Positions 17,102 through 25,472 are shown, counted from the first letter of the stretch. The stretch is DNA of 42,353 bases from Candidatus Roizmanbacteria bacterium RIFCSPLOWO2_01_FULL_41_22 (GCA_001789805.1 MGAR01000027.1:1-42353); one strand, 5' to 3'. A program made the numbers and translations. The notes: generated from the letters alone by a model not told the origin.

Positions 17102-18199
17102 TTACTCTTGAATCCTTACTGGCATGATGATGTGAAGAAAATCATTGTTTTTCTCGTTTCTGAAGACGACCGGCGCGTCGGGACGAAGCATCTCAATTGT
17201 AATACTCTTGCTGTCTGTGTGATTTAGAAAGTCCAGAAGATATCGAAAATTAAAGGCGACCCGCATCTCCTCCCCCTTAATTTGCGCTTCTTGTACGGTT
17301 GTATTTTCCTCGTTGCCTTCTTTTTTAGGCCGCATTGCAAGTTCGTTCTTTCTAAAATCACAGACGACTACGTTTGAGAAATCACGGGCAAAAACAGAGA
17401 TTAGTTTAATATTTCGCATTAGGTCGTCTTTTTCTAGGATAGCCGTGGTCTTTATTTCGGCCGGAAGAACTCTCTCGTAAGGGGGGAACTCGCCTTCTAT
17501 AAGGCGCGAATAAAAAGAATGCTCCCTGACATAGAAACAAATAGTCTTTTCCTCCTGAGAATAGGAGAATCCCACCTCCTTCTCTTTATTAATATTTCTT
17601 AATACCTCTTGCAGGAATTCTGCAGGCACGATCATCGAAGGAATTATCCCCTTACTTCTCTCCTTCACAAGGGATAAACGAAACCCGTCGGTAGCCACCA
17701 TTACCAGGTTGTCCTCGTCGGTTGAGAAACTAATTCCTGTCAAAACAGGGCGAGCGTCGTCGTTTGAGGCAGTAAAAAGTATCAAGGGTAGGTTCTGGGT
17801 TAAAAAAGAAGTTGCGATCTTCTGCTCTTTGCCTGGCATCTTTGGTGGTGGGGGGAAGTCTTCAACTACCATTGTCGGGAAATTGCCTTTAGTTTTACCC
17901 TGAAGGATTGTTGTTTGCTTGTCTTTTATGTCTAGAGTGATCTTTCCTGGTTGCAAGAACTGCATAAACTCTATCAACCTTTTAGGTTCGATTACAAACT
18001 CCGCTTCTCCTTTACCGGATATCGCTAGTCTGGTTTGATAGTAGACGTTAAGGTTGGTTGTGTAGAGCGAGATGCTGTCTTCTTTTATACCCACGCTCAC
18101 TCCTTGAAGAGCAATTGAGGTCGTTAGCTTATCTGAAGTAAAATGAGAAGCTAAAATAAGCCTCTCAAGAAACTGATCTTTATCTATCTCTATAATCAT
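17102..18199 (-). CDS. dnaN: DNA polymerase III sliding clamp, beta subunit
   Basis: DnaN forms the ring that holds the replicative polymerase on DNA. The 365-residue protein has the normal three-domain length. Typical pieces are the first-domain strand LIEFMQFLQPGKITLDI, the segment DDARPVLTGISF (start of domain 2), VATDGFRLS, and the C-terminal LHIIMPVRIQ. That terminus resembles the HYVVMPMRL end that forms the binding pocket for polymerase peptides. It follows dnaA, as in most bacteria, with a 114-nt gap that looks like the replication origin. Confidence 0.94.
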   Translation of the reverse strand: MIIEIDKDQFLERLILASHFTSDKLTTSIALQGVSVGIKEDSISLYTTNLNVYYQTRLAISGKGEAEFVIEPKRLIEFMQFLQPGKITLDIKDKQTTILQGKTKGNFPTMVVEDFPPPPKMPGKEQKIATSFLTQNLPLILFTASNDDARPVLTGISFSTDEDNLVMVATDGFRLSLVKERSKGIIPSMIVPAEFLQEVLRNINKEKEVGFSYSQEEKTICFYVREHSFYSRLIEGEFPPYERVLPAEIKTTAILEKDDLMRNIKLISVFARDFSNVVVCDFRKNELAMRPKKEGNEENTTVQEAQIKGEEMRVAFNFRYLLDFLNHTDSKSITIEMLRPDAPVVFRNEKNNDFLHIIMPVRIQE

Positions 18200-18313
18200 A
18201 GTTTGGTTATTTAATTTAGTAGTAGTAGAGACCGTGCATAAGTGTATAAGATAAAGGCTAGATTTTCAAGACAAAGAGAACCAGAAAAAACCAATGTTGA
18301 CAGTCGGTGGATA
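18200..18313. other. candidate replication origin (oriC) unwinding region between dnaA and dnaN
   Basis: Read on the minus strand, the order is a box-like TTATACACT (18241-18249), an overlapping box-like TTATGCACG (18233-18241), a 4-nt spacer, four CTA repeats (18217-18228), and then an AT-rich stretch (18200-18216). The DnaA box consensus is TTATNCACA, so both boxes match at 8 of 9. The order box, short spacer, trinucleotide repeats, AT-rich DNA is that of the DnaA-trio unwinding element described in Bacillus subtilis. A further weak box is at 18306-18314. Confidence 0.65.
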
Positions 18314-19642
18314 CTATGTCGATGAGCGTAATGTCCGGACTATCGTGTCGACCCCTTCCCTAAAAGATGCGTCTTTCATGATCAGTCTCTTTATCTTGTC
18401 TGCGCCATGCATGACGGTTGTGTGGTCCTTTCGTTTTAAGATATAGGCAATCTCCTCAAGCTTAAGCTGGAGCTCTGTTCGAAGTAAGAACATAATAATC
18501 TGTCTGGTAAGAGCAATCGCGCTTGACCTAGAAGCGCTTTTTATATGGGATTGTCTAATGTTATAATAAGAACAGGTGGTTTTAATAACGTCGTTTGGAG
18601 AGATTTTTTTTTGAGATGGCTGTTTTCTCCTCTCGGCGAAGAAGTCCTCTACGGCCTCAAGGTCAATTTTTTCACTCTTGCCAACAACCCGAGCACACAA
18701 CGAAAGAAGCGCCCCCTCAAGCGCCCGAGTGTCTGATACCGATTCAGAGATGATCTTAGCCGCTTCCATATCTATCATAACGCCCTTTTCCCGCGCTTTG
18801 ATAAGAAGAATAGCTGTCCTTAATTCAAAATCCGGGGCCTGAATGTCAACAATAAGTCCGCCCGAGAAGCGTGATCGGAGCCGATCTTCCAAACCCTTGA
18901 TGTGCGACAGAGGACGATCTGATGTCAGAATAATCTGTCCACCAGCAGAAACAATAGTGTTGAACGTATGAAAAAATTCTTCTTGAACCGTTTGCTTACC
19001 GCCGATAAATTGAACGTCGTCCAGAACGAGCAGGTTTAGGGGGCGGAATTTACGGCGGAATTTGGCAGTGCCTTTTTCTTGAATAGCCTCAATTAGCTCG
19101 TTAGTGAACTGATCGCTTGGACAGAAAAGAATTTTTGCTTTATGGTTGTTGTCCAAAATCTGCCGGGCAATAGCTTGGGCAAGGTGCGTCTTTCCTACAC
19201 CCACGCCGCCATGAAAGAATAATGGATTATATGATTTTCCAGGAGAGCTGGCGACAGCTTTGGAGGCGGCAAAAGCCACCTGGTTACTTGTTGAAACGGC
19301 GAAATTATCAAACTTGTATTTTATATTCAGTCCCGCCCTGGTAAATCCATCTTCAGTTGACGGTTGAAACTGGAAAAGCGGCGTCTCTTTTTTAATTTTT
19401 TTTTCCTCAAGAACAAACTCAACTCCCAAGCCCTTTTTAAAATGGGCGCCGATGAGCTCTTCTACCACGCCCTTACGTCTTTCAAGATATAGACGAGAAC
19501 CAATATTTTCACAAACAATAAGTATTTTTTTTTCGGTTAGCTCTTTTAACCGTACCTGTTTAAGCAACGAGTGAAGTATCGGATTTTTTTGATTCTTGTC
19601 CTGAAGGTTGGTTAAAAAATCGCTCCATAAAGAGGTTAACAT
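18314..19642 (-). CDS. dnaA: chromosomal replication initiator protein
   Basis: DnaA binds DnaA boxes and opens the origin. The 442-residue protein has a short N-terminal domain (1-80), little linker, an AAA+ domain with Walker A GGVGVGKT (145-152), Walker B LLVLDDV (204-210) and the DRLRSRF arginine-finger region (253-259). The C-terminal helix-turn-helix signature is RKDHTTVMHGADKI (404-417). The start at 19642 is preceded by a promoter in which an inverted pair of DnaA boxes covers the -35 region, so it is probably self-regulated. The -10 lies 5 nt from the ATG, suggesting a leaderless mRNA. Confidence 0.95.
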   Translation of the reverse strand: MLTSLWSDFLTNLQDKNQKNPILHSLLKQVRLKELTEKKILIVCENIGSRLYLERRKGVVEELIGAHFKKGLGVEFVLEEKKIKKETPLFQFQPSTEDGFTRAGLNIKYKFDNFAVSTSNQVAFAASKAVASSPGKSYNPLFFHGGVGVGKTHLAQAIARQILDNNHKAKILFCPSDQFTNELIEAIQEKGTAKFRRKFRPLNLLVLDDVQFIGGKQTVQEEFFHTFNTIVSAGGQIILTSDRPLSHIKGLEDRLRSRFSGGLIVDIQAPDFELRTAILLIKAREKGVMIDMEAAKIISESVSDTRALEGALLSLCARVVGKSEKIDLEAVEDFFAERRKQPSQKKISPNDVIKTTCSYYNIRQSHIKSASRSSAIALTRQIIMFLLRTELQLKLEEIAYILKRKDHTTVMHGADKIKRLIMKDASFREGVDTIVRTLRSST

Positions 19643-19647
19643 CGATA

Positions 19648-19676
19648 TGTATAAAATGTGGATAACTTATCCACAA
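19648..19676 (-). promoter_or_regulatory. dnaA promoter covered by an inverted pair of DnaA boxes
   Basis: On the minus strand, TTGTGG (19671-19676), 17 nt and TATACA (19648-19653) form a plausible promoter. TGTGGATAA (19657-19665) and TTATCCACA (19667-19675) are perfect consensus DnaA boxes in inverted orientation around one central base. Bound DnaA would block RNA polymerase. The pair may also be part of a two-part origin. Confidence 0.8.
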
Positions 19677-19778
19677 ATAATAAACATATTCACATAAAAA
19701 ATCAAGACGTCATAATATAACAGAGTTTTAATACCCTTGTACTAGAAATGCAAATCGCAACCTGCTAGAATCAAAAAA

Positions 19779-20459
19779 ATGCTTTTAGATTTTTTATTTC
19801 CCAAAACTTGTTTATCGTGCGGTAGGGTTGGAAATTACCTTTGTTTAAAATGTCAAAAGCAAATAATTTCAATCGACAAAGACAGGTGTTTTTATTGTAA
19901 TCGCCCTAGTTTTTTGGGCTACACACATACCCAATGTGCGCCGCATGAGATTGACGGGATTTTAAGTGTGTTTTATTACTCTTTAATTATCCGTAGAATT
20001 ATCAAAGGACTAAAGTACAAATTGATTACCGACGCTTTTGAAGAGTTTTTTTGCAACGTAAACCCTTTATATTTATCTAAGTTTATTGAATTTAGAAGAC
20101 TTCATCCTTTTTGTTTTTTTCAACCCATTCCGCTTTACACCAACAAGGAAAAAATAAGAGGCTTTAATCAATCTGAAATCATCACTTGTTTTTTCCAGAG
20201 GTTTACCTGCTATCCGATCGTTCACAACTTAAAACGCATTAAAGAAACCATTCCTCAGGCGCAAATAAGGAATATAAAAGAACGGCGCCGCAACATCAGG
20301 GGCGCTTTCAAACCAATAAATAAAAATTATTATAGGGATAAAACCATTATATTAGTTGATGACGTTGTTACAACAGGAAGCACAGCAATAGAGGCAGCAA
20401 AAGAAATAAAAAAATCCGGCGCGGAAAAAGTTTTTGTTTTTACACTCTCGCAAGGCTAA
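19779..20459 (+). CDS. ComF family phosphoribosyltransferase-like protein
   Basis: The 226-residue protein has an N-terminal zinc-ribbon-like cysteine set (Cys11, 14, 22, 25, 37, 40, 53). Its C-terminal phosphoribosyltransferase fold carries the PRPP loop VDDVVTTGST (193-202) and the family stretch IRGFNQSE. In naturally competent bacteria ComFC helps bring in single-stranded DNA; its exact reaction is not settled. It diverges from dnaA. TAGAAT (19766-19771), preceded by an extended TG, is 7 nt before the ATG, again a leaderless layout. Confidence 0.88.
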   Translation: MLLDFLFPKTCLSCGRVGNYLCLKCQKQIISIDKDRCFYCNRPSFLGYTHTQCAPHEIDGILSVFYYSLIIRRIIKGLKYKLITDAFEEFFCNVNPLYLSKFIEFRRLHPFCFFQPIPLYTNKEKIRGFNQSEIITCFFQRFTCYPIVHNLKRIKETIPQAQIRNIKERRRNIRGAFKPINKNYYRDKTIILVDDVVTTGSTAIEAAKEIKKSGAEKVFVFTLSQG

Positions 20460-20505
20460 TAATAATTATCGACCCATCCTTAGTTTGTTTGTTGGGTTTT
20501 TGGGC

Positions 20506-20534
20506 TTGAAATATATATCCTATAGGATTATAAT
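20506..20534 (+). promoter_or_regulatory. promoter of the IPSTG surface protein, leaderless
   Basis: TTGAAA (20506-20511), 17 nt and a perfect TATAAT (20529-20534) are followed by 6 nt and the ATG at 20541. Confidence 0.75.
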
Positions 20535-20540
20535 GCCCAC

Positions 20541-20978
20541 ATGGAATTTAACAAAATAGTCTCTCTTGTATTAGGTGTGGTAGTGGTGATTCTTATTCTG
20601 GTTTGGATAGGTAACAGGCTTCGCGCGAGAAGTGGGAGCGCTTTATTTACTACTGTCCAAATTACTCCATCTCCAGCTCAAACAATGACTATCGCCAGCC
20701 CAACCCCAAATAACGGTTGGAGTTTTTTTTCTTGGTTGCAAAGTAAACCCTCACCCACCCCAACTACTAAGGTTGTTCAAGGCGGCTCAACGATAATTTC
20801 CCCTACCACCACGCCCCCAACAATCAGAGCGACAGAAAGATATAACAACGACTATCGTCGTTATTCAACCGACGGCACACCATTAAAAGAGATTCCAAGC
20901 ACCGGAGCCTCTACATTTTTAATCCCGCTAGCGGCCGCGACTCTTTTTGGTGGGATATTTATTAAAAGGAAAAAATAA
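20541..20978 (+). CDS. predicted surface protein with LPXTG-like (IPSTG) sorting tail
   Basis: The 145-residue protein has an N-terminal membrane segment (about 5-23) and a low-complexity Pro/Thr/Ser-rich middle (about 40-95). It ends with IPSTG (118-122), a hydrophobic stretch and the basic end KRKK. This is the layout of a sortase substrate anchored to the cell surface. There is no catalytic domain and no sortase in the window. It could also simply be a two-pass membrane protein with an exposed loop. Confidence 0.7.
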   Translation: MEFNKIVSLVLGVVVVILILVWIGNRLRARSGSALFTTVQITPSPAQTMTIASPTPNNGWSFFSWLQSKPSPTPTTKVVQGGSTIISPTTTPPTIRATERYNNDYRRYSTDGTPLKEIPSTGASTFLIPLAAATLFGGIFIKRKK

Positions 20979-20993
20979 ACATTTTTCCCTCCC

Positions 20994-21022
20994 TTGTTTT
21001 TTGATTTTTCTTCTGTGATAAT
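20994..21022 (+). promoter_or_regulatory. recA promoter
   Basis: TTGTTT (20994-20999), 17 nt and GATAAT (21017-21022) with an upstream TG (extended -10) stand 41 nt before the recA ATG. No clear LexA-type box is seen. Confidence 0.55.
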
Positions 21023-21063
21023 GTCCCTGAATTAATAAGGTTACCAATTATTTTTTTATTCCT

Positions 21064-22074
21064 ATGTCAACATCAACAAATCCCAAGCATCAAGCTGTGT
21101 CTTTGGCAATTGAACAGATTCAAAAACAATTTGGCCGAGGCGCAATTATGAAGTTAGGGGAAAATCCAATTGTGCCGGTGGACGCAATCTCTACTGGCAT
21201 TATGACGCTTGATGTTGCTTTGGGGGTTGGCGGTATTCCACGGGGACGAATCATTGAGCTTTACGGTCCGGAAGCGTCTGGCAAGACCACCGTCAGTCTG
21301 TCACTCATTGCCGAGGCGCAAAAAGCAGGTGGAACAGCGGCTTTTATCGATGCTGAGCACGCCCTTGATCCTACTTGGGCCAAGATTCTCGGCGTTAAAC
21401 TAGAAGACCTGCTCATCTCTCAACCTGATACAGGCGAGCAAGCCTTAGAAATAGTCGAGACTCTTGTCCGTTCGGGCGGTATTGATTTATTAATTGTTGA
21501 TTCAGTAGCCGCTCTTGTGCCAAGGGCCGAGATTGAGGGCGAGATGGGAGATGCGCAAATGGGGCTACAGGCTCGACTGATGTCTCAAGCCTTAAGAAAG
21601 CTGACCGGTGTGGTTTCCAAGTCCAAGACCACCATTGTCTTCACCAATCAGCTTCGTCTCAAGATCGGCATTATGTTTGGAAACCCAGAGACCACCCCCG
21701 GGGGACTGGCGCTAAAATTCTACTCCTCGATCCGAATGGATGTGCGCAAGATTGAGACGTTAAAGAAAAATAATGAGGTGTACGGCGCGCGAGTAAGAGT
21801 TAAGGTGGTTAAAAATAAAATCGCCCCGCCCTTTAAAGAAGCAGCGTTCACCATCACTAGTGAAGGAATAGATCATCTAGACGCCTTAATTGATGCGGCA
21901 ATTATGAAGGGGATTTTGACAAAGAGCGGCGCTTTTATTAAATATGGCGACAAGATGATTGGACAAGGTAAAGAGCAGGTTAAAGTTACCCTAAAAAGTG
22001 ATGAAAAGTTAACCGAAGAGCTAAAAAAAGCTGTCAAAAACAACAAGAAGAAAGAAGAAAAGAAAAATGGGTAA
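21064..22074 (+). CDS. recA: recombinase RecA
   Basis: RecA forms filaments on single-stranded DNA for strand exchange. The 336-residue protein has Walker A GPEASGKT (68-75), the catalytic Glu98 in DAEHAL, and Walker B LLIVD (142-146). It also has loop L1/L2 material ([14 protein letters not shown] and [14 protein letters not shown]). The C-terminal tail is rich in lysine (about 320-336) instead of the acidic tail of E. coli RecA. The 3' end overlaps recX by 8 nt. Confidence 0.97.
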   Translation: MSTSTNPKHQAVSLAIEQIQKQFGRGAIMKLGENPIVPVDAISTGIMTLDVALGVGGIPRGRIIELYGPEASGKTTVSLSLIAEAQKAGGTAAFIDAEHALDPTWAKILGVKLEDLLISQPDTGEQALEIVETLVRSGGIDLLIVDSVAALVPRAEIEGEMGDAQMGLQARLMSQALRKLTGVVSKSKTTIVFTNQLRLKIGIMFGNPETTPGGLALKFYSSIRMDVRKIETLKKNNEVYGARVRVKVVKNKIAPPFKEAAFTITSEGIDHLDALIDAAIMKGILTKSGAFIKYGDKMIGQGKEQVKVTLKSDEKLTEELKKAVKNNKKKEEKKNG

Positions 22075-22573
22075 AAATAACTTTATATGGGAGTTTGAGG
22101 AAAAAATTCAAAGAGCCTTAAATTATGCCTATTTCTTTTTAAAGTTTCGCCCCCGGACAAAAAAAGAGATGCTGACCTATTTTACCAATAAGGCAAAAAA
22201 AACACAGTTATTAGACAACGAAGTAATAGAAGCAACCATTGCTCAGCTGGAAGAAGAGGGGTTGATTGACGATAGGGCATTTATTGCTTGGCTCGTTGAA
22301 CAAATGGCCAAGCACAAACATAAGAGCGAACGAGCCATCTATTACGAGCTTCTAAGATTTGGTCTTTCCAAAGAACTAATTAATGATTATTTTGAAACTC
22401 ATCCTGTTGACCAAGAGAGTCAGGCGCGACTGGCCTTGAAAAAAAAATGGCGGACATATCAACTGTTAGATCAAAGGCGGCGCTTTGAAAAGGCGGCTAA
22501 TTTTTTACTGAGACGTGGGTTCCCGTTTGTTATTGCCAAAAAAACGATTGCGGAAATGGAAGAGAGAGAGTAA
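22067..22573 (+). CDS. recX: RecX family regulator of RecA
   Basis: The 168-residue helical protein matches the RecX three-helix-repeat pattern: [12 protein letters not shown] early, then [19 protein letters not shown] (the conserved L.e.G.iDD..fa), then the [14 protein letters not shown] segment. RecX proteins bind RecA filaments and limit their growth. The 8-nt overlap with recA supports co-translation and this function. Confidence 0.9.
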   Translation: MGKNNFIWEFEEKIQRALNYAYFFLKFRPRTKKEMLTYFTNKAKKTQLLDNEVIEATIAQLEEEGLIDDRAFIAWLVEQMAKHKHKSERAIYYELLRFGLSKELINDYFETHPVDQESQARLALKKKWRTYQLLDQRRRFEKAANFLLRRGFPFVIAKKTIAEMEERE

Positions 22574-22784
22574 AATAGAGATCATTAGCATTTATAGAAG
22601 AAGAATAAAGAAGGCTTTTATATTAGTTAATCCCAAATTAATGGTTGTATTATCGATTTTGAGACATTTAAAAAATCCTAAATGCTGGTTAGATTACGCG
22701 ATAAATCCCACCAACAAAAGACGGGACGATTAATAATAGAGGGCTTACTTTAAATTTTTCCTTCTTCTTTTTTCAATATTGTCT

Positions 22785-24239
22785 ATGTTACCGACATTCA
22801 TTAAAAAGTTGCTTTTTGGGCAAAAAGAAGCGGAAGAAAAAGCCAAATTAGAGCAACAAAAAAAAGAAATACTATTTAAAGCCAACGAAGAAGCGCTAAA
22901 GATAAAACAAGAGGCTGAGCAGGATGCAAGAAAGACCATTAACGAGAGCATGGAGATAGAAAAAAGATTAGCCCGTAAGGAGCAACAGTTGGAAAATCAG
23001 ACAGCGCAGATTCTGCAAGAAAAGAAATTAATTGAGCAAGAAAGGCTCCAGATACAAACAGTGAAAGGGGATTATGAGGAAAAAAGAGAGGCAATTTTGG
23101 TTAAGCTGGAGAAAGTAGCTCAACTGACTAAAGACCAGGCCAGAAATCTCCTTTTACAAGGTTGGGAAGAAAAACTGAAAGCAGACATAGCAAAAAAGAT
23201 CAAAGAAGCCGAAGAGGAAACTAAAAGAAAATCTGAGGATAAAGCCAAGGCAATCTTGGTTGATGCGATGAGATATGGGGCGACTGATTATGTGGCAGAG
23301 TATACACTGTCAGTTATTCATTTACCAAATGAGGAATATAAAGGAAGGATTATCGGTAAAGACGGCCGTAATGTGCGCGCCTTTGAGCTGGCGACAGGCG
23401 TTGATGTTGATCTTGAGGAGGAGGGGATTATTCGTTTATCTTCCTTTGACGCGGTGAGGCGAGAGATAGCCCGTATTTCTTTGGAGCGACTAATTAAAGA
23501 CGGCCGGATTCAACCGCAAAGAATCGAGGAGATAGTGTCTAAGGTAAAAGAGGAGATAAACCAGATGATCTATCGCGCAGGCGAGGATCTGACCCATCGA
23601 GTGGGTTTGTTTAACTTACCCACCCAAATTACCCAGATGTTGGGGAGGTTTAAATATCGTTATTCTTATGGTCAAAATATGATCTTGCACACCCTCGAGG
23701 AAACTCGGATTGGTGTGGCGCTGGCCCATGAGTTAAAAGCTGACGTGAACACAGTCAAACTTGGGTGTTTGCTTCACGATATTGGTAAAGTGGTTACTGA
23801 CAAGGAAGGTTCGCACGTTGAGCTTGGAGTGGAGCTGCTTCAAAAACTCCGTTTTCCACAAAAGGTGGTTGACTGTGTCGCCTCCCACCACGAAGACGTT
23901 CCCTTTCCCTCAATAGAAGCAGTAATTGTTTATATCGCAGACGCAGTATCCGGCGGTAGACCAGGCGCCAGACATGAAGATTTACAGGAATATATTAAAC
24001 GGATAAAAACCATTGAAGACGCCGCTAAGTTAAAAAAAGGGGTGAAGGAGGCGTATGCTTTACAAGCTGGCAGGGAGCTTCGAGTAGCAGTGATTCCTAG
24101 CGAAATTTCCGACGATGAGGCAGTTATCCTGGCTGAAAAGATAAAAAAGGAACTAGAAACCAAATTTGAGGTTTTCCCCGGGCAGATAAAAATTACTATT
24201 ATTCGAGAATTTAGAGCAGAAACATCAACAAAAATATAA
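22785..24239 (+). CDS. rny: ribonuclease Y, without the usual transmembrane anchor
   Basis: RNase Y is an endonuclease for mRNA decay. The 484-residue protein starts with an amphipathic stretch (LPTFIKKLLFG), then a long charged coiled coil (about 15-155), a KH domain (GRIIGKDG, 187-194), and an HD domain with His331-Asp332 in LLHDIGKV. The C-terminal region ends in IKITIIREF. Family members normally begin with a true transmembrane helix, which I do not see. The protein may be soluble or attached by the amphipathic segment. A TTG six nt upstream (22779) is an alternative start. Confidence 0.93.
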   Translation: MLPTFIKKLLFGQKEAEEKAKLEQQKKEILFKANEEALKIKQEAEQDARKTINESMEIEKRLARKEQQLENQTAQILQEKKLIEQERLQIQTVKGDYEEKREAILVKLEKVAQLTKDQARNLLLQGWEEKLKADIAKKIKEAEEETKRKSEDKAKAILVDAMRYGATDYVAEYTLSVIHLPNEEYKGRIIGKDGRNVRAFELATGVDVDLEEEGIIRLSSFDAVRREIARISLERLIKDGRIQPQRIEEIVSKVKEEINQMIYRAGEDLTHRVGLFNLPTQITQMLGRFKYRYSYGQNMILHTLEETRIGVALAHELKADVNTVKLGCLLHDIGKVVTDKEGSHVELGVELLQKLRFPQKVVDCVASHHEDVPFPSIEAVIVYIADAVSGGRPGARHEDLQEYIKRIKTIEDAAKLKKGVKEAYALQAGRELRVAVIPSEISDDEAVILAEKIKKELETKFEVFPGQIKITIIREFRAETSTKI

Positions 24240-24442
24240 CAAGCTTACTAAAATGGTTAAAACAATCTGATTTAATATTTTAACGGATAGCCCCAGTGAT
24301 CTTAAAAGATTATTACAATCTTTTAAGGTTGATATTTAAACATCTGCTATTGCATAGAACATTTGATAAATAATTCTTCTTTAAATCGTTGCAGAGCCTT
24401 TATTTGATATAGATTGTAGCAAAACGATATTTTAAATATAGA
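24240..24442. other. noncoding spacer between rny and the HU promoter, with a perfect inverted repeat
   Basis: The AT-rich spacer carries a perfect 11-bp inverted repeat, CTTAAAAGATT (24301-24311), loop ATTAC, AATCTTTTAAG (24317-24327). There is no good T-run after it, so it is either a weak end signal for rny or a protein-binding site. Nothing else is recognised. Confidence 0.5.
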
Positions 24443-24471
24443 TTGACAAGAAGCCAAGAAGTTACTATTCT
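24443..24471 (+). promoter_or_regulatory. HU gene promoter
   Basis: TTGACA (24443-24448), 17 nt and TATTCT (24466-24471). Unlike many genes here, it is followed by a leader of about 48 nt with a strong AGGAGGTG ribosome-binding site (24508-24515 region). Confidence 0.75.
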
Positions 24472-24525
24472 GTGGGTGTATTATTAATCCAACAGTCTAA
24501 ACAGATAGGAGGTGAAAAAAACAAC

Positions 24526-24798
24526 ATGACAAAAGCAGATTTAGTAGCTCAAGTAGCAAAAAAAGCCGGACTTACCTCAAAAGCCGCCAAAGACGCTGTA
24601 AATACAGTGTTTAATACGGTTTCTGATGCGATGAAAAGAGGGGAAAAAGTAGTAGTTACCGGATTTGGTACTTTTTTGGTTAGAAAAAGAGCAGCCAGAA
24701 AAGGTCGCAATCCACAAACTGGGGCCGAGATCAAAATCGCCGCCACCAAAACACCAGGCTTTACCGCAGGTAAAAGCCTTAAAAGAATGGTTAAATAA
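24526..24798 (+). CDS. HU family DNA-binding protein
   Basis: This 90-residue histone-like protein bends and packages DNA as a dimer. The sequence is a complete HU: N-terminal helices (MTKADLVAQVAKKAG), TGFGTFLVRKRAAR before the DNA-binding arm, RNPQTGAEIKI in the arm (Pro intercalation tip), and the C-terminal helix GKSLKRMVK. The frame is open to 24472, but AGGAGGTG 11 nt before this ATG and the family length fix the start. A strong terminator follows. Confidence 0.96.
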   Translation: MTKADLVAQVAKKAGLTSKAAKDAVNTVFNTVSDAMKRGEKVVVTGFGTFLVRKRAARKGRNPQTGAEIKIAATKTPGFTAGKSLKRMVK

Positions 24799-24810
24799 CT
24801 CAACTTTTTC

Positions 24811-24839
24811 AACCCCGCCAAGGGCGGGGTTGTTTTTTT
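24811..24839 (+). terminator. intrinsic terminator after the HU gene
   Basis: A perfect 9-bp stem AACCCCGCC/GGCGGGGTT with a 4-nt AAG-type loop is followed by GTTTTTTT. The T-rich tail also supplies the -35 hexamer TTGTTT of the next gene. Confidence 0.93.
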
Positions 24840-24858
24840 GCCTTAAAGAGGATATAAT
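24830..24858 (+). promoter_or_regulatory. promoter of the DUF5667 gene, overlapping the HU terminator
   Basis: TTGTTT (24830-24835) lies within the terminator tail. After 17 nt comes a perfect TATAAT (24853-24858), and 6 nt later the ATG at 24865. Terminator and next promoter are thus merged, and the mRNA should be leaderless. Confidence 0.7.
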
Positions 24859-24864
24859 TACAAA

Positions 24865-25404
24865 ATGAAAAAGCCAATTTTAGTTGTGCTTCTTTTTTTT
24901 GTCTTTATATTTTTGGGTAATTTTTTGAAGGTAAACTCAGCTTCTACCATATCCCTAGGGAACCAGAAGGTGATTTATACATTGCCTTATCCGGGCATGT
25001 TGCCAGATCATCCTTTGTTTTTTATTAAGACAATCCGCGACAATGTTCAGGAATTTTTGACAAGGGATTTGTTGAAAAAAGCCGATTTTTACCTACTTTT
25101 GTCGGATAAATATATATCTATGGCCGATCAGTTGACCAGAAAAGGCAAGCATCAGCTAGCTGTTTCCACTGCGGAAAAAGCAGAAAAATACGCTCAAAAT
25201 ATTACGCCGATAATTACATCATCAAAAAAACAGGGCTCATTGGCCACGGACGATTTTATACGCAAGATTCAAAATAGCAATATCAAACACCGAGAGATGA
25301 TTGAGGGCATGATGAAGGAACTGCCCCAGGGTTCTTTGGAGTCGATCACTCAGGTTTTGGAAATCAACAAAGAAGTGGGCCAAAAGGTTGGTTTGACAGA
25401 GTAA
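24865..25404 (+). CDS. secreted DUF5667-domain protein
   Basis: The 179-residue protein has an N-terminal signal or anchor (hydrophobic 4-22). The DUF5667 hallmark follows: PYPGMLPDHPLFFIKTIRD, then a helical bundle (FYLLLSDKYISMADQLTRKGKHQLA). Proteins with this domain are common in CPR bacteria and are predicted to be extracellular; no function is known. It stands alone between the HU terminator and rpsA. Confidence 0.8.
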   Translation: MKKPILVVLLFFVFIFLGNFLKVNSASTISLGNQKVIYTLPYPGMLPDHPLFFIKTIRDNVQEFLTRDLLKKADFYLLLSDKYISMADQLTRKGKHQLAVSTAEKAEKYAQNITPIITSSKKQGSLATDDFIRKIQNSNIKHREMIEGMMKELPQGSLESITQVLEINKEVGQKVGLTE

Positions 25405-25472
25405 ACAATATTTCTTTGTTGCGTTTTGACAAAAGTTTGATATAGTAGAATCTTGCAGGTCTTGACTAATAA

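Noticed and set aside
22515-22733. Plus-strand frame of 72 codons at the end of recX
   Set aside because: It is in another frame of recX and then AT-rich spacer; the composition (Lys/Arg/Ile rich) is not convincing and no promoter or RBS is seen.
25426-25451. TTGACA and TAGAAT before rpsA as a promoter
   Set aside because: The spacing is 14 nt, too short for a normal sigma-70 promoter; the strong ribosome-binding site was kept instead.
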